From Nocardia seriolae NBRC 15557 (lineage in GTDB: Bacteria > Actinomycetota > Actinomycetes > Mycobacteriales > Mycobacteriaceae), in assembly GCF_007990715.1 (NCBI RefSeq), contig NZ_BJWY01000046.1:1-47222 (forward strand): a DNA stretch of 47,222 nucleotides, written 5' to 3'. Positions 26,997-34,994 of the stretch are shown piece after piece. The notes beneath the pieces were generated by a model. That model ran no database searches, was not told where the DNA came from, and saw nothing but the letters and a program-made list of their open reading frames with translations. Within the stretch, counting starts at the first letter, position 1. Each line of letters begins with the position of its first letter. The translations under genes and the position numbers were made by a program.

Positions 26997-28352
26997 TCAG
27001 GTCAGATACCGGTAGGCGGGCGAGTTCGGGTCCAGGCGCTCGCACTGGATGGGCGACTCGTCCATCCGCTTGAGCAGCGCCTCGAGTCCCTCCGGCGTGC
27101 CGAGTTCGATGCCGACCAGCGCGGCCCCGGTCTCCCGGTTGTTGCGCTTGACGTACTCGAACACGGTGATGTCGTCGTCGGGGCCCAGGACCTCGTCCAG
27201 GAAGCGGCGCAGCGCGCCGGGCTCCTGCGGAAAGTCCACCAGGAAGTAGTGTTTCAGCCCCTGGTGCACCAGCGAGCGCTCGATGACCTCGCCGTAGCGG
27301 GAGACGTCGTTGTTGCCGCCCGAGAGCAGCACCACCACGGTCGAACCCGGCTCGATCTCGACCTCGTGCAGGGCCGCGGTGGCCAGCGCGCCCGCGGGCT
27401 CGGCGACGATGCCCTCGTTCTGGTACAGCTCCAGCATGGCCGTGCAGATCGCGCCCTCGTCCACGTGCATCATGCGGAAAGAGCCCGCGCCCGTGCGGGT
27501 TTCGGTGCTGGTCAGCAGGGGCAGCGAGGCGTGCGAGCGGACCGCGCCGCCGAAGCGCACCACCGCCTGGTACCCGACCGCGCCGACCCGGCGCACCGCC
27601 GCGCCGTCCACGAAGGGGTCGATGTCGGGCAGGGTCACCGGGCCACCGGCCACCAGCGCGGCGGTCATGGAAGCCGCGCCCGTGGGCTCGGCGGCCAGGA
27701 TCGCGGTCCGCGGCGCGCGCTCGCGCAGGTAGGTGGCGATGCCCGCGAGGCAGCCGCCACCGCCGACCGGGACGATCACCAGATCGGGCTGACGGCCCAG
27801 CTGTTCGAGGAATTCGGCGGCGATGGTGCCCTGCCCGGCCGCGGTGCGCGGATCGTCGAAGGGCGGGACCATGGTGGCCCCGGTGCGGGCCACATCGTCG
27901 GCGGCGGCCGCGGCGGCCGCGTCGTAGGTGTCGCCGACGGCGATGAGTTCCACGAATTCGCCGCCGTGCACGCGGATTCGGTCGCGCTTCTGCTTGGGGG
28001 TGGTGGTCGGCACGTAGATCCGCCCGCGCACGCCCATCGCCTTGCACGCGAAAGCCACGCCCTGCGCGTGGTTTCCGGCGCTGGCGGTGACCACGCCCGC
28101 GGCCTTCTCGGCCTCGGTCAGCTGCACCATGAGGTTGTAGGCGCCGCGCAGCTTGTAGCTGCGCACGGCGGTGAGGTCCTCGCGCTTGAGGTAGACCTCG
28201 GCCCCGGTGAGCGCCGACAGCCGCGGAATCAGTTGCAGCGGCGTCGGCTCGATAATGTCGGAAATTCGCTTGGCAGCCGCATCGATCTCGTCCGCGCTCA
28301 ACTCAGGCAGCGGACCGGACACTTTCTCTGCTACAACAAGCGGATCAGACAC
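26997..28352 (-). CDS. ilvA: Threonine ammonia-lyase IlvA
   Basis: Cytosolic PLP enzyme converting threonine to 2-oxobutanoate, the entry to isoleucine synthesis. The 451-residue protein has the PLP lysine Lys67 in SYKLRGA, SAGNHAQGVA, the phosphate loop VPVGGGGCLAG (Gly197-200) and SGGNNDV, followed by a single ACT-like regulatory segment (HYFLVDFPQEPGALRRFL onwards). One ACT-like unit, instead of the two of long-form enzymes, is the usual actinobacterial form. It lies next to the Ddn-like gene, the same neighbours as Rv1559-Rv1558 in M. tuberculosis. Confidence 0.95.
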   Translation of the reverse strand: MSDPLVVAEKVSGPLPELSADEIDAAAKRISDIIEPTPLQLIPRLSALTGAEVYLKREDLTAVRSYKLRGAYNLMVQLTEAEKAAGVVTASAGNHAQGVAFACKAMGVRGRIYVPTTTPKQKRDRIRVHGGEFVELIAVGDTYDAAAAAAADDVARTGATMVPPFDDPRTAAGQGTIAAEFLEQLGRQPDLVIVPVGGGGCLAGIATYLRERAPRTAILAAEPTGAASMTAALVAGGPVTLPDIDPFVDGAAVRRVGAVGYQAVVRFGGAVRSHASLPLLTSTETRTGAGSFRMMHVDEGAICTAMLELYQNEGIVAEPAGALATAALHEVEIEPGSTVVVLLSGGNNDVSRYGEVIERSLVHQGLKHYFLVDFPQEPGALRRFLDEVLGPDDDITVFEYVKRNNRETGAALVGIELGTPEGLEALLKRMDESPIQCERLDPNSPAYRYLT

Positions 28353-28442
28353 CCGAACATGCTAGCTGGGCGCACCCGCCGGGTCGGAGGCACCGCCGAT
28401 TTACGCACGGATCGTCCGTTTCGCCGGTGGGTTCACGGCCGC

Positions 28443-28479
28443 GAAAATGCCCCGGCCACAAGGTGACCGGGGCATTTTC
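28443..28479. terminator. Strong intrinsic-type terminator
   Basis: A perfect 13-bp stem, GAAAATGCCCCGG (28443-28455) with CCGGGGCATTTTC (28467-28479), and an 11-nt loop. The AAAA and TTTT tracts at the stem ends give a T-run in both directions. It is downstream of the minus-strand Ddn-like gene and separates it from ilvA. Confidence 0.9.
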
Positions 28480-28519
28480 TATCGACCGCCGCGCTTCCCG
28501 GTGTCGCGGCGGGCGACGG

Positions 28520-28957
28520 TCAGGGGCGCGGGGTGAGGACGAACACCGGGATCTGACGGGTGGTCTTCTTCTGATACTCGGCGTAGTCGGGCCAGGCCTC
28601 GACCGAGCGCTTCCACCACAGTTCCTTCTCCTCGCCGAAGACCTCGCGGGCGTCGTAGTCCCGCAGGACCTCGCCGTCGCGCAGCTCGACGTGGGGGTTG
28701 GCGACGATGTTGTGGTACCAGACCGGATGTTTGGGTGCGCCGCCCAGCGAGGCCACGACGGCGTACTCGCCCTCGTGCTCGACCCGCATGAGCGGGGTCC
28801 GGCGGAGCTTGCCGGTCTTGGCGCCGAGAGTGGTCAGCAGGATGACCGGTTTGCCGCGCAGGGTCAGCCCCGCGGTGCCGCCGGATTCCTGAATCTGATC
28901 CGCCTGTTCGCGGGCCCAGCCCGAGGTACTGGGTTCGTACTCTCCGATTAGTGGCAT
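28520..28957 (-). CDS. F420-dependent nitroreductase-family protein (Ddn-like)
   Basis: A 145-residue single-domain split beta-barrel protein of the deazaflavin (F420)-dependent nitroreductase family, related to Ddn and Rv1558. Family features: GWAREQADQIQESGG, GKPVILLTTLGAKTGKLRRTPLMRVEHEG, VVASLGGAPKHPVWYHNIVANPHVEL. The GAKTGKLRRTPL loop binds the phosphate tail of F420 in relatives. Such enzymes reduce quinones or nitro compounds with F420H2; the natural substrate here is unknown. ATG at 28957 is used; GTG at 28972 is also in frame. The terminator at 28443-28479 ends its transcript. Confidence 0.9.
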   Translation of the reverse strand: MPLIGEYEPSTSGWAREQADQIQESGGTAGLTLRGKPVILLTTLGAKTGKLRRTPLMRVEHEGEYAVVASLGGAPKHPVWYHNIVANPHVELRDGEVLRDYDAREVFGEEKELWWKRSVEAWPDYAEYQKKTTRQIPVFVLTPRP

Positions 28958-29001
28958 GACGTGCTCAACCACCGTCGTCCATGTGTTGTTCCCGACAGCA
29001 A

Positions 29002-29043
29002 GTTCGGTTGTCCGAACTTTGGGTCGCCGTCTACCCTGACCGT
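29002..29043 (+). promoter_or_regulatory. Promoter with inverted repeat, leaderless start
   Basis: A -35-like TTGTCC (29008-29013), an 18-bp spacer and -10 TACCCT (29032-29037) place the transcription start at about 29044, the A of the ATG. An inverted repeat GTTCGG-TTGT-CCGAAC (29002-29017) covers the -35 and may be an operator. Confidence 0.6.
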
Positions 29044-29262
29044 ATGGCAGTGGTTCACCCTACGGATACCGAGCGGGTCCCCGCGCGCGCCACCGTGGAT
29101 ATCGCTGGGACGGCGTGGCCGGTCTACAAGCTCGAAGCCTTGTTCGCCGGTGTCGTGGTCTGCCTGATGCTCGCCCTGATCACCGGTTCGGTCCAGGTCG
29201 CGGTGCTGGGGGCGGCCACCGTCACCGCCCTGCGCTGGCTGCTCGGCGCGGCCCGGGGCTGA
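29044..29262 (+). CDS. Small membrane protein, 72 aa
   Basis: A short polar N-terminus (VVHPTDTERVPARATVDI) precedes two adjacent hydrophobic stretches (LEALFAGVVVCLMLALIT and VQVAVLGAATVTALRWLLG), consistent with a small two-helix inner-membrane protein. I know no named family. The well-placed promoter suggests a leaderless mRNA beginning at this ATG, which supports the start. Function is unknown. It is divergent from the Ddn-like gene and about 100 nt upstream of the MspA-like gene. Confidence 0.75.
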   Translation: MAVVHPTDTERVPARATVDIAGTAWPVYKLEALFAGVVVCLMLALITGSVQVAVLGAATVTALRWLLGAARG

Positions 29263-29363
29263 GGTCCCGTTTCGACCGGCCAGAGTCACTTTTCCACCAA
29301 AAGGGACCAATCAGTCCGTGTCTTTCGGGCGAATTATGCGGTTCCTCTATTAGCTTGATCCGC

Positions 29364-29975
29364 ATGCGGCTGTCCACTCCGGGCGTTCTCCTGCTCTCCG
29401 TCGGTGCCGCCCTCTGCTGCGCGCGGCCCGCCCAGGCCGACATCGTCACGCTGGCCCCGCACGAGCGGACCTACCAATCCACCTTCGGCAGCTTCACCGT
29501 CGGCAACCGCGACGAATTCATCAACCGCATCGCACCGTTGAACCAGGTCGGCACCACCCGTGAGGCCATGGTCAGGAACATGGCCTACGCCCGGGTCGAC
29601 GGCATCGCCGGTGGCCAGCTCAAAACCGGATACCACGTCGGCTGCTCGGTCACCATCCCCAACGGCAATGTCGGCATCATCCCCCAGGTCTATGTGCCCA
29701 GCGCGCAACTTCCCACCCCGTCACTGACCATCATCGGACCCAATATCCAGGTGCCGATGAGCATCAACCTCGCACCGGGCGAGGTCAAGGACCTCGCTGT
29801 GGCCGACAAGGACCTCATCCCGGGCAAGACCGTGCAGATCATCATCCGCGACTTCCACATCGCCGTGAACCAGTGCGCCGGACCGGTCTCGATCCGTCAG
29901 TACACCTACATCTACGCCAAATCCGCCGAAACCGACGACAGCGGAGCGGTTTTCGGCGATCCCATCTGGCTCTGA
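29364..29975 (+). CDS. MspA-family porin-like secreted protein
   Basis: A 203-residue secreted protein. The N-terminus is a typical Sec signal (RLSTPGVLLLSVGAALCC, cleavage likely after ARPAQA, residue about 25). The mature part fits the MspA family: RTYQSTFGSFTVGNRDEFINR, NQVGTTREAMVRNMAYARVDG, the paired cysteines in GCSV and NQCAGPVSIRQYTYIYAKS, and the C-terminal aromatic strand ending FGDPIWL. MspA proteins form octameric channels in the mycolate outer membrane. Nocardial relatives share the fold. It stands just upstream of the polysaccharide-type cluster and could serve as its outer-membrane exit, but that is speculation; general nutrient uptake is the default. Confidence 0.87.
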   Translation: MRLSTPGVLLLSVGAALCCARPAQADIVTLAPHERTYQSTFGSFTVGNRDEFINRIAPLNQVGTTREAMVRNMAYARVDGIAGGQLKTGYHVGCSVTIPNGNVGIIPQVYVPSAQLPTPSLTIIGPNIQVPMSINLAPGEVKDLAVADKDLIPGKTVQIIIRDFHIAVNQCAGPVSIRQYTYIYAKSAETDDSGAVFGDPIWL

Positions 29976-30040
29976 TCCGGCATCGGACCTTCCCGCAATC
30001 GTCGCCGTCCCCTGACACCCCGTCCCCAGGGAGCTGTTTG

Positions 30041-32014
30041 ATGATCTCGCTATCGCTCACCTCCCGCACGCGGCTCGGCCGCTGTGCGGCAGCGGTCCTG
30101 CTCGCCATGACGGCGCTGTCGGCGCCCGCCGCGATCGGGTCCCTCGGTATGCCCTCCGCCGGTGCCGAACCGGGCGATCACCCGATTCCCCTGCAGAATC
30201 TGGGCCTGGGCAAGACGCTCGCGTTTCCCGGACGTGAGCACGAGACGGCCCTGACCCTGCCGCTGCTGCCCGGACTACCGCCCGTCGCGATCACCGGAAC
30301 CGTGCAGTTGCCGCCCACGCTGGCGCACGGCACCCTGGAGACCCGATCCAAGCAGCGCCTGCTGGACCGGATCAACGTGCCGCTGGATCCGCGTGCGCCC
30401 GTTCGGATCTCGCTGGCGGGCGCGCCGGTCGAGGGCCGGGCGGTCAGCGTGTCGCTCACCTCTTCGCTGCTGCCGGAGCCGGGCATCTGCCCCGACGACT
30501 GGATGGGCCAGCCGTTCACGCTCTCCGATGTGGCGGTCGTGTATTCCGGCGAGGAGCAGCAGCCGACCACCGTCGCGGACTTCCTGCCGCCGGTACTGAA
30601 CCGGCTCACCATGTACCTGCCCGCGAATCCCTCCGATATCGAGAGCGCCGCGGCGCTGACGCTGAGCACGACCGCCGCCGCACGCTACGCGAATCAGCCG
30701 GTCGCCTTGGACATCCGGCGCCTGGATGCCGCGGCGGCCGCACCGGACCATCCGCCCGCGTTCCTGGAGCGCCAGATCGTGATCCGGGAGGGCGAGGCCG
30801 GGCTGCGCGTCACCGGCGGCGCGGAACCGATCCTGACGATTTCGGGCGACAAGGACTCGCTGCGCACCCAGATCCAGTTGATCACCGGCGATCTCGCGCG
30901 CGCGGCCATGGCCGGGTCGGTCGCGGCGTTGACCGTGCCGGTCGCACCACAGCTCGCGCCGGAGTCCACCACCCTCGGGGCGCTGGGCCAGACCCAGCTG
31001 AGCGCGACCGCCATCGGCTACGTCCGGGTGGACTTCACCATCGACATGACGCGGCTGGGCCGCCCGGCCAAGGACGTGCGCATCCATCTGCGCGGCAATC
31101 ACACTCCCCTGCCCGACACCCTGAACGGCCAGCTGGCCGTCACCGTCGGAGACCGGCAGCTCGCGGCCTGGCCGGTGGAGCCGTCCGGCCGCTTCGACGG
31201 GTGGGTCACGATCCCCAACGAGCTGCTGACCCGATTCACCACGGTGACCGTGACCTTGCAGCAGGCGGGCCTGACCCACGGCTGCGGCCTGGAACAGCCG
31301 GTCACCCTCACCATCGATCCCGCCGGCGAGGTGCGCGGCGAGCTCGCGCAGCCGCCGGTGCCCGGCGGGCTGGGCGCACTGCCGCAGGCCCTGCTGCCGG
31401 ACGTGCAGGTGGGCTTGGGCGCACCGGGATTCGCCGACACCGTCCGGGCCGCGCAGATCCTGGTGGCCGTGCAGCGGCTGACCGCGGTGCCGCTGCGGCC
31501 GCGGCTGGTGTCCTTCGACACGGCGGTGAACAGCGAGCTGCCCGCGGTCCTGGTGGCGGCCGACGGCCCGGGACCGGAGATCCCTACGCTGCCGCTGGCG
31601 CGCAACGGCGAGACCCTGGTCGTCTACGGCGACGACGCCGAACTGGAAACCAAGATCGACCTGCGGCCGCCGCTGCAATTCGGCTCGCTGCAAGCCATCT
31701 GGACCGGCAAGCGCAAGGTCGTGGTCGGCACTTCCACGCAGGCCCCGGAACACCTCGATCACCTGCTGGATTGGCTGCTCGCCGACCCGGATCGGTCCTT
31801 CCGGCTGACCGGGCCCGTGCTGTTGCAGGCGGGTGACCGGGATCCGGAGTTCTTCGACCCGGCGGCCGGTGTCGCCGAACGGATCGCCGCCGCGGATTCC
31901 GGCGACTCACCCATCACCCTCGGCCGCCGACTCGCGCTCGGCGGCGGGGTGGCGCTGCTGGCGGGTCTGCTGGGCGCGGGCGCGATCCTGTTGCAGCGCA
32001 GGCGCGATCGCTGA
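30041..32014 (+). CDS. BcsB-like exported subunit with C-terminal membrane anchor
   Basis: A 657-residue protein with a signal peptide (residues about 1-42), a long extracytoplasmic region, and one C-terminal membrane helix (ALGGGVALLAGLLGAGAILL) followed by a basic stop (QRRRDR). This layout and segments such as FLPPVLNRLTMYLPANPSDIES followed by an AAA-rich helix, plus repeated beta-rich blocks, fit BcsB, the partner of the cellulose synthase BcsA that guides the polymer outside the membrane. AGGGAG precedes the ATG. Next gene starts 8 nt downstream, and a processive GT2 follows. Cysteines at GICPDD and HGCGLE could form a disulfide. The polymer and any c-di-GMP link are unknown. Confidence 0.75.
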   Translation: MISLSLTSRTRLGRCAAAVLLAMTALSAPAAIGSLGMPSAGAEPGDHPIPLQNLGLGKTLAFPGREHETALTLPLLPGLPPVAITGTVQLPPTLAHGTLETRSKQRLLDRINVPLDPRAPVRISLAGAPVEGRAVSVSLTSSLLPEPGICPDDWMGQPFTLSDVAVVYSGEEQQPTTVADFLPPVLNRLTMYLPANPSDIESAAALTLSTTAAARYANQPVALDIRRLDAAAAAPDHPPAFLERQIVIREGEAGLRVTGGAEPILTISGDKDSLRTQIQLITGDLARAAMAGSVAALTVPVAPQLAPESTTLGALGQTQLSATAIGYVRVDFTIDMTRLGRPAKDVRIHLRGNHTPLPDTLNGQLAVTVGDRQLAAWPVEPSGRFDGWVTIPNELLTRFTTVTVTLQQAGLTHGCGLEQPVTLTIDPAGEVRGELAQPPVPGGLGALPQALLPDVQVGLGAPGFADTVRAAQILVAVQRLTAVPLRPRLVSFDTAVNSELPAVLVAADGPGPEIPTLPLARNGETLVVYGDDAELETKIDLRPPLQFGSLQAIWTGKRKVVVGTSTQAPEHLDHLLDWLLADPDRSFRLTGPVLLQAGDRDPEFFDPAAGVAERIAAADSGDSPITLGRRLALGGGVALLAGLLGAGAILLQRRRDR

Positions 32015-32022
32015 GGCAGGCC

Positions 32023-33525
32023 ATGACCGTCACCGATATGGCCCCCGCACCGCAATCCCGGCAACGGGTGCAACCGCGCACGCTGGTGCGGTTCGCCTTC
32101 GTGATCGGGAGCACGGCGGTCGCGTTCTGGAACACGTGGCTGGAGTTGATCGAGGACGTCCAGCAGGGCTCGGACATCGGCTACATTTTCGCCATTCCGG
32201 TGCTGTGCACGCTGGCCGCGATCGGCATCGCGCTGCGGCGGCGTCCGGAACTGCCCATCTACGACCGGCAGACCGACATCATCGTCGGTCTGCTCGGCTT
32301 GGCGGTGACGGCCGCGCTGGTGGGGCTGCTGGTGCTGCGCTATCCGTACGAGCACGAGGTGCTGCACCTCGACGTGCCCGCGGTGGTGCTGTTCGCGCTG
32401 AGCGTGAGCATCCTGGCGTTCGGTCTGCGACCAGCCATGCGGTTCTGGCCGGTCTGGGTGCTGGCCCTGGTCACCGCCGTGCCCACGCTGTACCGCGAGG
32501 TGGTCATCACGCTGGGCGGCACCACGGTCGCGGACGGCGCGGCCATGCTGGTTCCGGCGGCCGTCGCGGCGGCGATCGCGGCGGGCCGCACCCGCCGGCG
32601 GGCGCTGGCCGGCGCCGCGGGCGCGCTGGCGGCGGGCGGCATCGTGCTCGCGGCGCTGGAGTTCCGGTTCCCGGACTGGCCGATCATCGCGTTCCAGTTG
32701 ATCCCGTCCATCGGCGGGCTCTACACGGCCACCACGATCATGTACTTCTACCACCGCGACTGGTCCACCGTGCGGGCGCTGGACCGGCCGATGCTGCCGT
32801 TCACCGCCAAGCCGTCCCGCGCGGCCGAGTGGACGATCATCGTGGCGACGGCGCTCATCGCGCCGATTCCCAATCCGACCGACTACCAGACCTCTCCCCA
32901 GCGTTTCGTGGATCTGGTGGTGGCGGACGCGCCCGCCGTCGCGCCGGGCTGGCAGTTGCTCGCCGAACGGCAGTACCCGTGGGCGCCCAGGTATTTCGGT
33001 CCCAAGACCACCTGGGTGCGGCAGCAGTGGCGAGCGCAGCGCGGTAATCCGCAGTGGGACAAGGAATCCCGCCGCCGCCGCATCATGGTCGATATCGTCC
33101 GCTCCGACAGCGCGCACACCATCGACCGCTACCCGGAGTTCACCCTGTATCGGCTCGACCAGCCACGGGTCAGTCCGCCGGTGCGGATCGATCTGGGCCA
33201 CGGGGTCACCGCCCGGCTCAATTCGGTGCTCGACGACCGCAATCTGCTCAGCTGGACCTGGCTGACATGGACCTGGCAGGGACGCGACGGGGTCGAACGG
33301 ATCAGCCTGATCTCCGCGGACAACCACCTGCCCGATGCGTCGTTCCCGCAGCCGGAGCCTTCGGTGCGCGGCAATTTCGTGAACCTGATGCACGAGATCC
33401 TGCGCGGCAACGCGGTGAACGTGGATCCGGAGTCCGTGCTCGGCGATCAGGACTCCGAGCACAAGGACCAGGACATGCTGACCGCGGTGGCCCGCGCGCT
33501 GGTCGCGATGGGAGCGGGCGAATGA
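32023..33525 (+). CDS. Exosortase/EpsI-like multi-spanning membrane protein
   Basis: A 500-residue protein: about eight membrane helices in residues 25-310, then a soluble C-terminal domain of about 190 residues with YPEFTLYRLDQPRV, SWTWLTWTWQGRDGVERI and an acidic end. This two-part layout resembles exosortase fused to an EpsI-type domain, as found in exopolysaccharide clusters. I do not see the usual catalytic Cys motif; a lone Cys lies in VLCTLA near residue 62, so sorting protease activity is doubtful. Its stop overlaps the GT2 start (ATGA), so it works with the synthase. A polymerisation or export accessory role is inferred from context. Confidence 0.55.
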   Translation: MTVTDMAPAPQSRQRVQPRTLVRFAFVIGSTAVAFWNTWLELIEDVQQGSDIGYIFAIPVLCTLAAIGIALRRRPELPIYDRQTDIIVGLLGLAVTAALVGLLVLRYPYEHEVLHLDVPAVVLFALSVSILAFGLRPAMRFWPVWVLALVTAVPTLYREVVITLGGTTVADGAAMLVPAAVAAAIAAGRTRRRALAGAAGALAAGGIVLAALEFRFPDWPIIAFQLIPSIGGLYTATTIMYFYHRDWSTVRALDRPMLPFTAKPSRAAEWTIIVATALIAPIPNPTDYQTSPQRFVDLVVADAPAVAPGWQLLAERQYPWAPRYFGPKTTWVRQQWRAQRGNPQWDKESRRRRIMVDIVRSDSAHTIDRYPEFTLYRLDQPRVSPPVRIDLGHGVTARLNSVLDDRNLLSWTWLTWTWQGRDGVERISLISADNHLPDASFPQPEPSVRGNFVNLMHEILRGNAVNVDPESVLGDQDSEHKDQDMLTAVARALVAMGAGE

Positions 33526-34994
33526 CGGGCGAACTCCCCGGTCTGGCCACGCCGGACGAACGCGCGCACGCCCTGCACGCGGCGGTGCACGGGTTGCGCG
33601 AGGACGATCCGATGGCCTCGGCGTCGGTGGCTTTCCTGCCGTGGCAGCGCAATTCGGCGCTGGCGGCGCTGGCGGTCGTGGTGGTGTGCGCGGTGTTCTT
33701 CCCGCTGCCGACGCTGATCGTGGTGGTGGCGGCGTGCACCCTCGGCTACACCGCGGTCATGCTGGACCGGGTGGTCGTCTTCGCGCGCGGGATGTCCCGC
33801 GACGCCATCCTCACCGTCGACGACGCCACCGCCCGCGCGCTGCCGGAATCCGAACTGCCGCCCTACACCATCCTGGTCCCCGCCTACGGCGAGCCCGAGG
33901 TGGTCGGTGATCTGATCGCCGCCCTCAACGGCCTGGACTATCCGCGCGACAGGATGCAGGCGCTGCTGCTGCTCGAGGAGGACGACGCGCCCACCATCGA
34001 GGCCGCCCACCGCGCCGGAATCGGCTCCGCGGGAAGCGAACACATCGCCATCGTGCTGGTGCCCGCCGCCAATCCGCGCACCAAGCCCAAGGCATGCAAC
34101 TACGGATTGCACGCGGCCACCGGCGATATCGTCACCATCTACGATGCCGAGGACATCCCGGATCCGCTGCAATTGCGCCGGGTGGTGGCGGCCTTCCGCA
34201 CCTTGCCGCGCTCGGTGGTGTGCATCCAGGCCAAGCTGGCCTTCCACAATGTCCGGCAGAATCTGCTCACCGCCTGGTTCACCATGGACTACGGCCTGTG
34301 GTTCAGCTTCCTGCTGCCGGGCCTCATGCGCTCGAGCGCGCCGATTCCCCTGGGCGGCACCTCGAATCATTTCCGGCGCAGTGTGCTGGTGGCGATCGGC
34401 GCGTGGGACCCGTACAACGTCACCGAGGACGCCGACCTCGGGGTGCGCATCGCGGCGCGCGGATACTCCACGGCCGTCATCGATTCCGTCACCCTCGAGG
34501 AGGCGAACCCGGACGCCATCAACTGGGTCCGGCAGCGATCCCGCTGGTACAAGGGCTATCTGCAGAGCTGGCTGGTGCACACGCGGCGGCCCGTGCGGCT
34601 GTGGCGCAAGATCGGGCCGGTGAGCTTCCTGCGGTTCACGCTGATCCTGGCCGGGACCCCGATCATCGCCTGCCTCAATCTGGTGTTCTGGTTCATCACG
34701 CTGGCCTGGGTGTTCGGGCAGCCCGGGGTGATCGAGGAGATGTTCCCGGCCGCGGTCTACTTCCCCGCGCTCATCGCTCTGGTGCTGGGCAATGCGGCGA
34801 CGGTGTACATGAACCTGGTCGCCTGCCGCGAGAACGGCCGCCCCGATCTGCTGGTGGCCTGCCTGACCTCGCCGCTGTACTGGGTGCTGATGGCCGTGGC
34901 CGCCACCAAGGGCTGCTGGCAGCTGCTGCGCAATCCGTCCTACTGGGAGAAGACCTTCCACGGTCTGGGCACCTCGACGAAGGCGGCCGAATGA
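33522..34994 (+). CDS. Processive family 2 glycosyltransferase (polysaccharide synthase-like)
   Basis: A 490-residue membrane glycosyltransferase. Two N-terminal helices (about 46-90) precede the GT-A domain: TILVPAYGEPEVV, the DxD-type DAED (208-211), KPKACNYGL, TEDADLG (301-306, catalytic Asp) and QRSRW (338-342), the QxxRW motif of processive synthases. Four or so C-terminal helices follow (SFLRFTLILAGTPIIACLN onwards). No PilZ domain follows the helices, unlike BcsA. It probably extends and translocates a beta-linked chain at the inner membrane together with the BcsB-like protein. ATG at 33522 overlaps the upstream TGA and its own TGA overlaps the next ATG, so the set is strongly coupled. 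Confidence 0.9.
   Translation: MTGELPGLATPDERAHALHAAVHGLREDDPMASASVAFLPWQRNSALAALAVVVVCAVFFPLPTLIVVVAACTLGYTAVMLDRVVVFARGMSRDAILTVDDATARALPESELPPYTILVPAYGEPEVVGDLIAALNGLDYPRDRMQALLLLEEDDAPTIEAAHRAGIGSAGSEHIAIVLVPAANPRTKPKACNYGLHAATGDIVTIYDAEDIPDPLQLRRVVAAFRTLPRSVVCIQAKLAFHNVRQNLLTAWFTMDYGLWFSFLLPGLMRSSAPIPLGGTSNHFRRSVLVAIGAWDPYNVTEDADLGVRIAARGYSTAVIDSVTLEEANPDAINWVRQRSRWYKGYLQSWLVHTRRPVRLWRKIGPVSFLRFTLILAGTPIIACLNLVFWFITLAWVFGQPGVIEEMFPAAVYFPALIALVLGNAATVYMNLVACRENGRPDLLVACLTSPLYWVLMAVAATKGCWQLLRNPSYWEKTFHGLGTSTKAAE

Noticed and set aside
31759..33462. Minus-strand frame opposite the exosortase-like gene
   Set aside because: Composition typical of a shadow frame (His/Arg/Gln-rich) and no ribosome binding site.
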